Source: Marthasterias glacialis
Lineage: Eukaryota > Echinodermata > Asteroidea > Forcipulatida > Asteriidae
Length of the DNA: 64,000 nt
Assembly (NCBI GenBank): GCA_911728455.2
Contig: OU452227.1
Span: forward strand, 13,160,110-13,224,109
Direction: 5' to 3'
The notes beneath the pieces are model-generated. The model ran no database searches, was not told the origin of the DNA, and saw only the letters and a program-made list of their open reading frames with translations. Positions 23,726-33,759 of this stretch are shown here, piece by piece (positions within the stretch are counted from its first letter, which is position 1; every line of letters begins with the position of its first letter). Made by a program: the position numbers and the translations under genes.

Positions 23726-24871
23726 ATGGCGTCCACCAGTATTGCCACTTCGCCAAGCATACTGAAAGACTCTGAGAAAAAGAGACCCAGAGAAAACTGT
23801 GGCGAAGCCACGGGAACAAAGAGACAGAAAGCCTCTTTTAAAACTAACAATGGCGATACCACCCCGCCCAACACCAGTGCAAACAACACTGGACCGCAAA
23901 TGGCGGCAATTTTGAATATGCTCGTGGAAATAAAAGACAACCAAAATAAGCTCGGCGAAAGACTCAATGTTCTTGAGACTTACGACTATGATGAGGTTGA
24001 CGACAACGACAACAAAATGCCAGTTGTGCAGGAGGCACAAAATACCGATGCAGGCGCCACTGCAAGTGAGCCCACACCAACTACAAAAGGTAAAAAGAAC
24101 GAACGCCCGAGCAATGATTCATCACAGAACATTAGTACTAATGTATTCAAAACCATGGCAAACAAATTTACTGTTAAAGAACAGTGTGATAAGCCAGTGG
24201 ATGAAAACTTGGCAGAAATGATCAATGGGCTTTTCAGAGACGCTGTTTCTGATGACAAAATCAATGATTTGCAAAAGCGATTCAACCGACCCGAGAATTG
24301 TCCAGGTCTCGCTTGTGTGCGAGTAAACCAACTGGTGTGGGACATTATTCGGCCAGAAACTCGCTCAATGGATACAAAATTCCAAACTTTACAAAGCACA
24401 CTAGTTAAAGGATCAACTGCAGTTGTCCTATTGGTTGAGGAGTTGGCAAAATTGATAAACGGAGCAGGGAGCGTAGACCTCCAAACAGTACTGGATCTTG
24501 GCACAGATGCACTAGCGCTGCTAGGGCACACTAACCGCTTGTTGAACTTGAGAAGACGAGATGCCATGAAAAATGATCTAAAGCACGATTATCTACATTT
24601 GTGCTCGAATACGGTGCCGTTTACCGACAATCTTTTTGGTGACGATGTCACAAAAATGGTCAAAGACATACAAGAGGTTAACAAAGCAGGCCACACAATT
24701 GGGACTCAGTATCGAGGTGCAAGCCGCTTGATGAGATCAAGGGCTCGTGGTATGAGATATAGAGGCCGAGGGCGTGGACAGTCCAGACGACCATACTTTT
24801 CGGATAATTCAAAAAACTCATACAGAAATCCCAAGACTCAGGCAAACCTGCACAAACAACCTCAGAAGTAA
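23726..24871 (+). CDS. DIRS ORF1, Gag-like protein (381 aa)
   Basis: This is the first ORF of the DIRS element. I chose the ATG at 23726 because it lies in a good Kozak-type context (ccagcATGG) and begins an acidic, Ser/Thr-rich N-terminus; the frame is open further upstream, to 23624. The middle is helical-looking (about residues 60-290). The C-terminus is strongly basic and Arg/Gly-rich ('GMRYRGRGRGQSRR'), as expected for a nucleic-acid-binding Gag tail. I see no CCHC knuckle. By analogy with DIRS elements it would package the RNA; this is inferred from position and composition, not from sequence identity. Confidence 0.8.
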   Translation: MASTSIATSPSILKDSEKKRPRENCGEATGTKRQKASFKTNNGDTTPPNTSANNTGPQMAAILNMLVEIKDNQNKLGERLNVLETYDYDEVDDNDNKMPVVQEAQNTDAGATASEPTPTTKGKKNERPSNDSSQNISTNVFKTMANKFTVKEQCDKPVDENLAEMINGLFRDAVSDDKINDLQKRFNRPENCPGLACVRVNQLVWDIIRPETRSMDTKFQTLQSTLVKGSTAVVLLVEELAKLINGAGSVDLQTVLDLGTDALALLGHTNRLLNLRRRDAMKNDLKHDYLHLCSNTVPFTDNLFGDDVTKMVKDIQEVNKAGHTIGTQYRGASRLMRSRARGMRYRGRGRGQSRRPYFSDNSKNSYRNPKTQANLHKQPQK

Positions 24872-24894
24872 AATCGGTGAGTACTTTAAGTTGT

Positions 24895-26952
24895 ATGCAT
24901 ACATTTATACCCGATGGTAACGAAGTTACGTTCGAGGCGGGTAGATTGAAACTGTTTGAGTCAAACTGGCGAAAAGTAACATCAGACGAGAGATTGATAG
25001 ATATCGCCTTACATGCTCATATTGAATTTCGTGGTAACAGACCCCCCGTTCAAAGCAAACTGCAAACATTTATTAATTGCAGTAAATTAGAACAAGCAGC
25101 TATCGATAAAGAAATTACAGCCTTGCTAGCAAAAAAGGTAATTAAACATTCACAGCACTGTAAAGGTGAATTTGTATCGCCCATTTTTGTGCGACCGAAA
25201 AAGGATGGGTCATTTAGAATGATCCTTAACCTTAAAAAGCTTAATGAACGGGTCGAGTATCACCATTTCAAAATGGACACTTTTGAAACAGCCTTACGGC
25301 TTATCACACCTGGCTGTTTTATAGCATCTATTGACCTTAAAGATGCATACTACTCTGTCCCGATAGCAGATGAACACCAAAAGTATCTTAAGTTTGAGTG
25401 GAAACAAAAGTTGTTTCAATATACTTGCCTTCCGAACGGTTTGGCATCGGCCCCTCGCATGTTCACTAAACTCATGAAACCAGTCTATGCTACTTTACGG
25501 CAACAAGGACATATTAATATGGGCTATATTGATGACTCTTTACTGATAGGTAACTCAGTCGAAGAATGCCAAGCAAACATCAACATTACATTGGCTTTGT
25601 TCAATGATCTTGGCTTTATATATCACCCTGTGAAATCAATACTAATGCCTACGCATAAACTCAAGTTCCTTGGGTTTGATATAGACTCTGAAACCATGAC
25701 GGTTGTACTACCAATACAAAAAGTGAACAACCTAATACAAGAATGTAAGAAATTACATCGCTCAGATTGTGTAACAATAAGATCTGTGGCCAAAGTTGTT
25801 GGCCTCATTATTTCCTGCTTACCAGGGGTGGAAATTGGACATCTTTTTTACAGATCCTTAGAAATGGCAAAGATCCAAGCCTTGAAATTAAACAAAGGAA
25901 ATTTTGAATATTTAATGGCCGTAACACAGGAAATGAGAGATGACTTGAATTGGTGGATTTTACATTTGCCTGAACAAAAACGTCACATTAATAGAGGGAA
26001 CCCTGACATTACAATATCTTCGGATGCCTCAACTGTTGGTTGGGGAGGCATATGTGAAGGGGAAAGATGTGGGGGTAGGTGGACAGCTAGTGAAGCTGCA
26101 CACCACATAAATTACTTGGAAATATTGGCAGCCTTCTTTGCTCTGAGGTCGTTTGCTGCTAAAATTAATCATAAACATATAAAACTTATGGTTGACAACA
26201 GCACGGCCGTTGCCTATATAAATAATATGGGAGGTGTGCGATCCAAGGCGTGCAATGAAATCGCTAAAGCACTCTGGCTATGGGCTATAGAAAACAATGT
26301 ATGGTTAACCGTGACTTATATTCCAGGACTTCTCAATGTTGAGGCTGATCAAGAGTCAAGACATTTCCATGAGAAAACTGAATGGAAACTTGATCCATTT
26401 ATGTTCACGTTAATAACCAGCCAGTTTGGGTCTCCAGACATAGACTTGTTTGCCTCTAGATTGAATAAACAAATTGGAAAATTTGTTTCATGGCGACCTG
26501 ACCCAGATGCATCATATGTTGATGCATTCACTATTGACTGGAACTCATTTTTGTTTTATGCCTTTCCTCCATTTAGTATTTTGGGGAGAGTCCTTCAGAA
26601 GGTTGCACTGGACAAGGCAACGGGCATCATTGTGGCCCCACTATGGACAACACAACCATGGTTCGCCCAAATGCTTCAAATGTTAGTGAACAACCCGATA
26701 ATTCTGCCGAAGACAGACACCTTATTACAATTGCCTCAATCAACACAACAGCATCCACTTCGAAAGAAAATGAGGATGATTGCCTGCCATGTGTCCGGCG
26801 ATCGCTTGAAAAGCGAAATGTATCACCGGAAGCAACCTCTATCATCATGGCATCATGGCGAGATAGCACAAAGAAACAATACAGGACTTATACACAGAGA
26901 TGGGTGCAGTTTTGTAATAAAATCAAAGCAGATTACTTGCATCCAAATATAA
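24895..26952 (+). CDS. DIRS ORF2, reverse transcriptase-RNase H (685 aa)
   Basis: The frame opens at 24877 with GTG; the first ATG is at 24895. The RT domain spans roughly residues 75-290: 'FVSPIFVRPKKDGSFRMI', 'SIDLKDAYYSVPI', 'LPNGLASAPRMFT' and the catalytic YIDD at about residues 211-214. The RNase H domain follows, with 'SSDASTVGWGG' (Asp at about 377), 'NYLEILAAF', 'MVDNSTAVAYIN' and 'LNVEADQESR' supplying the acidic residues. A C-terminal extension ('DIDLFASRLNKQIGKFVSW') is typical of DIRS pol proteins. Synthesis would copy the element's RNA into a circular DNA intermediate. The 3' end overlaps the recombinase ORF by about 310 nt in another frame, so the two are probably translated separately. 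Confidence 0.95.
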   Translation: MHTFIPDGNEVTFEAGRLKLFESNWRKVTSDERLIDIALHAHIEFRGNRPPVQSKLQTFINCSKLEQAAIDKEITALLAKKVIKHSQHCKGEFVSPIFVRPKKDGSFRMILNLKKLNERVEYHHFKMDTFETALRLITPGCFIASIDLKDAYYSVPIADEHQKYLKFEWKQKLFQYTCLPNGLASAPRMFTKLMKPVYATLRQQGHINMGYIDDSLLIGNSVEECQANINITLALFNDLGFIYHPVKSILMPTHKLKFLGFDIDSETMTVVLPIQKVNNLIQECKKLHRSDCVTIRSVAKVVGLIISCLPGVEIGHLFYRSLEMAKIQALKLNKGNFEYLMAVTQEMRDDLNWWILHLPEQKRHINRGNPDITISSDASTVGWGGICEGERCGGRWTASEAAHHINYLEILAAFFALRSFAAKINHKHIKLMVDNSTAVAYINNMGGVRSKACNEIAKALWLWAIENNVWLTVTYIPGLLNVEADQESRHFHEKTEWKLDPFMFTLITSQFGSPDIDLFASRLNKQIGKFVSWRPDPDASYVDAFTIDWNSFLFYAFPPFSILGRVLQKVALDKATGIIVAPLWTTQPWFAQMLQMLVNNPIILPKTDTLLQLPQSTQQHPLRKKMRMIACHVSGDRLKSEMYHRKQPLSSWHHGEIAQRNNTGLIHRDGCSFVIKSKQITCIQI

Positions 26953-27761
26953 ACCATGTTTTGGAGTACCTGACTGAGTTGTTTCATACTGGATTAGGTC
27001 ACAGTGCCCTCAATACGGCTAGATCTGCACTTTCCGCATTATGCTCGACAGACAACAGCATAACTATTGGTGCACATCCGCTAGTCACAAGATTTATGAA
27101 AGGGGTATATAACCTGAGGCCTACCCGTTCGAGATATAATCATATCTGGGATGTAAATAAAGTGCTTGAACATCTGAAGACTTGGTCTCCGTTGCAAGAT
27201 TTAACTCTTAAAACTCTTACACTCAAGCTTGTTATGCTGATTGCTTTGGTAACGGCCTCCAGAGGACAGTCGTTAAAATTATTAAATTTGAATAATTTAA
27301 CAGCTACCGATGATTCTTTTACTTTTAATTTCAATACTTTGCTCAAACAGAGCAGACCTGGATATGTTAATCCAAGTGCAAGATTACTTCCATATACACC
27401 AGATAAGAGACTGTGTGTGTGTGATACAATGACCGAATACTTATCTCGTACGAAGAAGATTCGAGATCCGACAGAAGGTCAACTTTTCATTAGTTATGTG
27501 AAACCGTTTAAGGCAGTATCAAAAGCAACGATAAGTAGATGGATACATGAAGTGATGGGTTTGGCAGGAATAGACACTGACCAGTTTAAACCTCACAGTG
27601 TGAGGGCAGCAGCTACATCTAAAGCTAAAGAAAGAGCTGTACCCATACATCATATCCTGCAAACAGCTGGCTGGAGAACACAGTGTACCTTTGCTAAATT
27701 TTATGATAAACCCATTCAAAATATAAACACATTTGCTGATAGTATTCTAAGTAACACCTAA
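26643..27761 (+). CDS. DIRS ORF3, tyrosine recombinase (372 aa)
   Basis: This is an integrase of the phage-lambda type, which replaces the DDE integrase of LTR elements. The catalytic set is visible: Arg at about 207 ('LVTASRGQSLKLL'), the HxxR box at about 318-321 ('KPHSVRAAATS') and the nucleophile Tyr at about 354 ('FAKFYDKPI'), preceded by 'TAGWR' at the usual second-His/Trp position. The N-terminal part resembles a SAM-like core-binding domain. It would join the circular intermediate to chromosomal DNA without a target duplication. The ORF is open to a stop 159 nt before the ICR. The first ATG at 26643 lies inside ORF2, so the true start may be later. Confidence 0.93.
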   Translation: MDNTTMVRPNASNVSEQPDNSAEDRHLITIASINTTASTSKENEDDCLPCVRRSLEKRNVSPEATSIIMASWRDSTKKQYRTYTQRWVQFCNKIKADYLHPNINHVLEYLTELFHTGLGHSALNTARSALSALCSTDNSITIGAHPLVTRFMKGVYNLRPTRSRYNHIWDVNKVLEHLKTWSPLQDLTLKTLTLKLVMLIALVTASRGQSLKLLNLNNLTATDDSFTFNFNTLLKQSRPGYVNPSARLLPYTPDKRLCVCDTMTEYLSRTKKIRDPTEGQLFISYVKPFKAVSKATISRWIHEVMGLAGIDTDQFKPHSVRAAATSKAKERAVPIHHILQTAGWRTQCTFAKFYDKPIQNINTFADSILSNT

Positions 27762-27853
27762 ATTAAATAGCATATGTAACAATACCGCTGTTTGAGTAAT
27801 GTTATACTTTACAATGTAATACCACTGAGCCTAAGATGAATGTATAATGAGAC

Positions 27854-27859
27854 AATAAA
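27854..27859 (+). terminator. Candidate polyadenylation signal of the DIRS element
   Basis: AATAAA lies 93 nt after the recombinase stop and before the ICR. Confidence 0.45.
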
Positions 27860-27919
27860 TGAGAAGGATTTAACAAGTTGAAATTTGGTTTGACTCTCTC
27901 ATACACCTTTTGGCTTTGA

Positions 27920-28047
27920 AATCTCATGTGGTCACTGAAGTGTGACTGATGACGTAATAGAATCCATAAATTAAACGAGACTTCCCTGGAAGTTGAAGTT
28001 TGATTGAGATTCTATGTAGTCATCAGGAACACGAAAGGGATCACATG
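27920..28047 (+). repeat. DIRS internal complementary region (ICR)
   Basis: Positions 27,920-27,963 are the reverse complement of the left terminus (23,432-23,475). Positions 27,964-28,047 are the reverse complement of the right terminus (28,158-28,241). The two halves abut, so the ICR equals the complement of the right-end/left-end circle junction. In DIRS1 this region is the template used to restore the termini. Confidence 0.92.
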
Positions 28048-28127
28048 CCCTCCCAACAGAGGAATAACCCACCCTGTTTCGTGGGTTGACTTAATTCATT
28101 AGGTGTACTCGTTCGTATACTTTAAAG

Positions 28128-28241
28128 ACTGAAGCTACACGGTCCGTGGTGCAATCTCATGTGATCCCTTTCGTGTTCCTGATGACTACATAGAATCTCA
28201 ATCAAACTTCAACTTCCAGGGAAGTCTCGTTTAATTTATGG
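28128..28241 (+). repeat. DIRS right inverted terminal repeat
   Basis: The inner portion (28,128-28,163) is inverted relative to the left ITR. The outer 84 bp (28,158-28,241) is the exact complement of the second half of the ICR. The element ends in 'ttaatttatgg' followed by att. Confidence 0.9.
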
Positions 28242-28244
28242 ATT

Positions 28245-29145
28245 AGTAGCGAACAAGTTGAATTTGCGCCGAGGAAGTTATTTCTGTTTCACGCTGGTCT
28301 CACGAAAGATATGTCCGTTATAAGGAAAGAGGGCGCACTTTCGAAATGTGTGTTTCACTCAAATGAACTTCCGAATAACCGATCCACGATATTTCAAATA
28401 CTTGAAAAAAGGATCCTACATTCAACTATAAAATAATAATACAAATCTGTAAACTCAAACTCTTACGAAATACCACGGTTCTCTTTGTTGGAAAATTGAG
28501 AAATGGCAAGTCAAATTTGTGTTTCTCTAATTTTCAGCCCACGATATGTTTTTAAACAAAAAATATGGTGTAAAGCTATGAGCCAAAATTTGTTTTTGCA
28601 TGAAAATCAATAGGGATCAGTTTCAGCCCAAAATTTTCTTATCTGAACCCAACTCCCCTTACCAATGCACACACTTGCTCACGTTTGTTGACCCGCTAAC
28701 TCAAGGACTTCTCTTTGTTCTCTTATTCTTTGGTTTAGCGGCATCCTCGATGGTTTTGTAATGGAAAGTGAAGCTAGGACATCCTCGCTATTAAAAAAAA
28801 ACAAAAAAACAAAAACTGGATTCTTTTTGTTTCAATCCTCGGTATTGAAAGGTAGACAGGCTTGCATAACAAACTGAAAAGGCAAGTTTCCTATCAATTT
28901 AAGCCAAAACTTGATGTACGTTTCCAAAACAAAAAACTTTAAATTTTCTTTAAGCTTTTAAGTCAAAATTTATTACTTAATTTCCTGACTAAAGGAAAAG
29001 GGTAAGACTCATTTTCTAATAAAACTTGGCCAGGATTTCTCATTAAATTTTCTGCAAAATGAAATGTAACTTTGCATTTACACCCGAATTAAGCAAAAAC
29101 TGCAAACAAACAGGTTCTCAATAGATTTCCTGTCACAATGATAAG
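28245..29145. other. Intergenic, fragment of a dispersed repeat, no gene
   Basis: The segment 28,660-28,860 ('gtttgttgacc...cttctctttgttc...ggtagaca') resembles two segments at about 59,390-59,690. It is otherwise AT-rich, with A-runs near 28,793. Confidence 0.4.
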
Positions 29146-29149
29146 TTCC

Positions 29150-32100
29150 AGTGGTTAGAGAGTAGCGGAGTTTACTAATCAGCACAACCTGCGCCATCAC
29201 ATCTATGACCTTCAGTGGTTTAAGTGTTGCAGTGAGTTCTAATCAGCACAACTTGTGCCGTCACATATATGACCAGCAGTGGTTGAAATGTAGCAGTGAG
29301 TTCAAATCAGAACAACGTGTGCCATCACACTTTAACTAGCATTGGTTGAAGTGTTGCAGCGAGTTCACTATTCAGCATAAACTGTGCTGTCAATTCTATG
29401 ACAACCAGTGGTTTAAGTGTTGCAGTGAGTTTACTAATCAGCACAACCTGTGCCGTCACATCTACGACCTTCAGTGGTTGAAGTGTAGCAGTGAGTTTAC
29501 TAATCAGCACAACCTGTGCCGTCACATCAGTGACCTTCAGTGGTTAAAGTGTTGCAGTGAGTTTACTAAACAGCACAACCTGTGCCATCACATCTAAGAC
29601 CTTCAGTGGTTTAAGTATTGCAGTGAGTTTACTGTTCAGCACAGCCTGTGCTGTCAAATTTACGATCTGCAGTGGTTGAAGTGTAGCAGTAAGTTTACTA
29701 ACGAGCACAACCTGTGCCAGCACATCTACAACCTGCAGTGGCTGAAGTGTTGCAGTGAGTTTACTAATCAGCACAACATGTGCTATCACATCTATGACCT
29801 GCAGTTGTTTCAGTGTTGCAGTGAGTTTACTAATCAGCACAACCTGTGCCGTCATATCTACGACCTTCAGTGGTTGAAGTGTAGCAGTGAGTTTACTAAT
29901 CAGCACAACCTGTGCCGTCACATCAGTGACCTTCAGTGGTTAAAGTGTTGCAGTGAATTCACTAATCGGCACAACCTATGTCGTCAAATCTACGACCTTC
30001 AGTTGTTGAAGTGTGGCAGAGAATTTTACTAATCAGCAGAACCTGTGCTGTTATATTTAAGACCTGCAGTGCTTTAAGTGTTGCAGTGAGTTTACTAATC
30101 AGCACAACTTGTGCCGTCACACCTTTGACCTTCATTGGTTGAAATGTAGCAGAGAGTTTACTAATCAGCACAACCTGTGTTGTCACATTTCTGACTTGCA
30201 GTGGTTTAAGTGTTGCAGGGAGCTTACTAATCAGCACAACCTATGCCGTCACATCTGGGACCTTCAGTTGTTGAAGTGTTGCAGTGAGTTTACTAAACAG
30301 CACAACCTGTGCCATCACATCTAAGACCTTCAGTGGTTTAAGTATTGCAGTGAGTTTACTGTTCAGCACAGCCTGTGCTGTCAAATTTATGATCTGCAGT
30401 GGTTGAAGTGTAGCAGTAAGTTTACTAACGAGCACAACCTGTGCCAGCACATCTACAACCTGCAGTGGCTGAAGTGTTGCAGTGAGTTTACTAATCAGCA
30501 CAACATGTGCTATCACATCTATGACCTGCAGTTGTTTCAGTGTTGCAGTGAGTTTACTAATCAGCACAACCTGTGCCGTCACATCTACGACCTTCAGTGG
30601 TTGAAGTGTAGCAGTGAGTTTACTAATCAGCACAACCTGTGCCGTCACATCAGTGACCTTCAGTGGTTAAAGTGTTGCAGTGAATTCACTAATCGGCACA
30701 ACCTATGTCGTCAAATCTACGACCTTCAGTGGTTGAAGTGTAGCAGTGAGTTTTCTATTCAGCACAACCTGTGCCATCACATCTATGACCTTCAGTGGTT
30801 TAAGTGTTGCAGGGAGCTTACTAATCAGCACAACCTGTGCCGTCACATCTGTGACCTTCAGTGGTTAAAGTGTAGCAGTTAATTCACTCATCGACACAAC
30901 CTATGCCGTCACATCTGGGACCTTCAGTTGTTGAAGTGTAGCAGTGAGCTTACTAATCAGCACAACCTGTGCCGTCACATCTAAGACCTTCAGCGGCTTA
31001 AGTGTTGCAGTGAGTTTACTAATCAGCACAACCTGTGCCGTCACATCAGTGACCTTCAGTGGTTAAAGTGTTGCAGTGAATTCACTAATCGGCACAACCT
31101 ATGTCGTCAAATCTACGACCTTCAGTGGTTGAAGTGTAGCAGTGAGTTTTCTATTCAGCACAACCTGTGCCATCACATCTATGACCTTCAGTGGTTTAAG
31201 TGTTGCAGGGAGCTTACTAATCAGCACAACCTGTGCCGTCACATCTGTGACCTTCAGTGGTTAAAGTGTAGCAGTTAATTCACTAATCGACACAACCTAT
31301 GCCGTCACATCTGGGACCTTCAGTTGTTGAAGTGTAGCAGTGAGCTTACTAATCAGCACAACCTGTGCCGTCACATCTAAGACCTTCAGCGGCTTAAGTG
31401 TTGCAGTGAGTTTACTAATCAACACAACCTGTGCCATCACATCTAAAATCTTCAGTGGGTTTACTGTTCAGCACAGCCTGTGCTGTCAAATTTACAATCT
31501 GCAGTGGTTGAAGTGTAGCAGTACAGCACAACCTGTGAAGTGTAGCACAACCTGTGCCAGCACATCTACGACCTGCTGTGGCTGAAGTGTTGCAGTGAGT
31601 TGATTACCAAGCAAAACTAGTGCTGTCACATTTTCGACCTGCAGTGGTTTAAGTGTTGCAGTGAGTTTACTGATCAGCACAACATGTGCTGCCACATCTA
31701 AGACCTTCAGTGCTTGAAGTGTAGCAAGGAGTTACAACCTATACCGTCACATGTATGACCTTCAATGGTTCAAATGTAGCAGTGGGTTTACTAATCAGCA
31801 AAACCTGTGCCGTCACATCTAAGACCTTCAGTTGTTTAAGTGTAGCAGTGAGTTTTCTATTCGGCACAACCTGTGCCGTCACATCTAAGACCTTCAGTGG
31901 TTGAAGTGTTGCAGAGAGTTCACTAATTGGCACAACCTGTACCGTCACATCTATGACTTTTAGTGGTTGAAGTGTAGCAGTGAACTTACTAATCAGCACA
32001 ACCTGTGCTGTCACATCTAAGACCTTATTCAGGGTAGCAGTGAGCTAATACTAATCAGCACAACCTGTGCCTTCAAATCTAAAAAATGCAGTGTTTGAAA

Positions 32101-32545
32101 TGTTGTAAAGAGTTTACTAATCAGCACAACCTAAGCTGTTACATTTAAGAACTGCAGTGGTTTAAGTGTAGCAGTGAGTTTACTAATCATCACAACCTGT
32201 GCCACCACATCTATGACCTTCAGCGGTTTAAGTGTTGCAGTGAGTTTACTTATCAGCAAAACCTGTGCCAGCACATCTACAACCTGCAGTGGCTGAAGTG
32301 TTGCAGTAAGTTTACTAATCAACACAACCTATGCCATCACACCTACGTCCTGCAGTGGTTGAAGTGTAGCAGTGAGTTTACTAATTAGCACAAACTGTGC
32401 CGTCACATCAAAGAACTGCAGTGTTTGAAATGTTGTAGAGAGTTTACTAATCAGCACAACCTGTGCTGTCACATTTAAGAACTGCAGTGGTTTAAGTGTA
32501 GCAGAGAGTTTATTTATCTGCACAACCTGTCATGTATGACTTGCA
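29150..32545. repeat. 66-bp satellite, about 50 units, zinc-finger-like in one frame
   Basis: The unit contains 'cttcagtggttgaagtgtag', then 'cagtgagtttactaatcagc' and 'acaacctgtgccgtcacatc'. It is 22 codons long, so frames persist. The plus strand reads 'KCCSEFTNQHNLCRHI'; the minus strand reads 'VTAQVVLISKLTATLQP'. Neither strand is open throughout: a TAA recurs at one codon ('atctaagacc') in many units, and the longest runs are about 160 (plus) and 135 (minus) codons. Higher-order duplications exist with offsets of 727 bp (29,594 to 30,321) and 396 bp (30,651 to 31,047). Units diverge toward 32.5 kb. No splice-defined gene could be assembled. Confidence 0.93.
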
Positions 32546-32918
32546 GTTTTAGAGTGCTAATGTAAATTGCAAAATACTTAAAAACAAGGGTCTAATTTTT
32601 CAAAGATGGCGCCCAAACATATCATTAACATTGTGAAACTAACCAATCAGAGCAAAGTTAAAGTTCAGTTTCAATACATATGGAACAGTTTCTTGTATTC
32701 CAAAAGCACAATCCAACACTGGTCTGAACAAATCCATCATTTACCAAAAAACTTGTTGCTGCTATTTGGTTATAGTTTTACAGAGAGAAATATCTGTGAA
32801 AATACCTTGAAGCCAGTAAAATTTCTTTCTAATCAAAGGTCTTTGACAAGTACCTTTGAGACAAATTTTGGAGTAGTAGACACAGATATTGCTTCTGAGC
32901 GATGTTTCCCTCTGCTAT

Positions 32919-33472
32919 TTAACCAGTAGACGCAGGATGTCGGGTAAAAACGCCATTATTTTTCTGAATCAGCAAACAGGTGACTGGAGTTTTGCATTTC
33001 TGTGTGAAATTTAAAGCCCGGAACAGAGCGTACACAGAGTATGCACTCACCGTGCAACGCTTCATTTCACCCTCACAAAAAGGACAGATGGTGCTTAATA
33101 TTTTGCCGATTTCACCCGATGTGCGGGGTTATTGTGTAATTTCCCTGATTCCAGACCTTTGTCCTTTTGAAGTCTTTTTGTTCAAGAAGAGGATTATGAG
33201 ACATTGAGAGACTTCCACCATTGTTCATTCATTGTATTTCAGCTCAATGGCGGTAAGTCAGAGTGAACCGAGTATCCAGTCTTGGTTCCAGATTTAGGAC
33301 TAATCCTCCCCAAAAGCTCACGGGAAAGGTTTTGCAATTCTTGGTACAAGAATACAAATCCTGGTACTTCAAAGAGAATATTTGTTCTCTTGGCTTTGTA
33401 AAGTCAAGGTTTCTTTGTGCCAGTGGTAATTTCAAAGAAAGAAATTGAAGATTCCCACCTGGAACTGGTTAA
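32919..33472 (+). mobile_element. TTAA-flanked MITE family T1, copy 1
   Basis: TTAA lies at both ends (32,919-32,922 and 33,469-33,472), with inverted ends 'aaccagta.acgcagg' and 'cctggaactggtt'. It is homologous over its length, in reverse orientation, to 44,415-45,015; the shared block 'tttgttctcttggctt...aagtcaaggtttctttgtgccag' is the most conserved. The TTAA flank recalls piggyBac-type elements; no transposase is encoded. Confidence 0.8.
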
Positions 33473-33609
33473 TCATCACCACTCATTTCTAGTTATATTT
33501 TTCTCTTCAGTTTGCCTTCTTTCAACCACAATCTTGATTGAGTAAATGTTCCTGGGCAAACGTATCCAGGTCCTTACAGTTGGAGTGTGATAACCTTTTG
33601 CCTGCAACA

Positions 33610-33754
33610 CCTGCAGCCGATTTCACGAAGCTTTACGCAACTGCGTAAGTCCACTTGTGCAACATTTACTGCGTAAGTTGGGCCACTTATGCAATAAAAT
33701 ATGGCGCAAGTAGGCTTACGCAGTTGCGTAAAGTTTCGTGAAACCGGCTGCCGG
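33610..33754. mobile_element. Foldback MITE, about 145 bp
   Basis: Two arms of about 65-70 bp share the outer core 'tttcacgaa.ctttacgcaa' and 'ctgcgtaag' in inverted orientation, with almost no loop. Confidence 0.85.
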
Positions 33755-33759
33755 TCTAT

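Larger units (their letters stand above)
23432..28244 (+). mobile_element. Complete DIRS1-like tyrosine-recombinase retrotransposon
   Basis: The element is about 4.81 kb with three ORFs in the order Gag-like, RT-RNase H and tyrosine recombinase. It has inverted terminal repeats, an internal complementary region (ICR) and no target-site duplication. The trinucleotide att occurs at both edges (23,432-23,434 and 28,242-28,244), as expected if a circular intermediate integrates at a matching triplet. All ORFs are open and the ICR matches both termini exactly as read, so it looks young and possibly active. DIRS1-group elements replicate through a circular DNA and lack an integrase or protease; that is family knowledge. 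I saw no methyltransferase-like domain. Confidence 0.95.

Noticed and set aside
29150-32545. A single zinc-finger gene
   Set aside because: A recurring TAA at the same codon, loss of the first Cys and last His of each finger, and equally long frames on the opposite strand.
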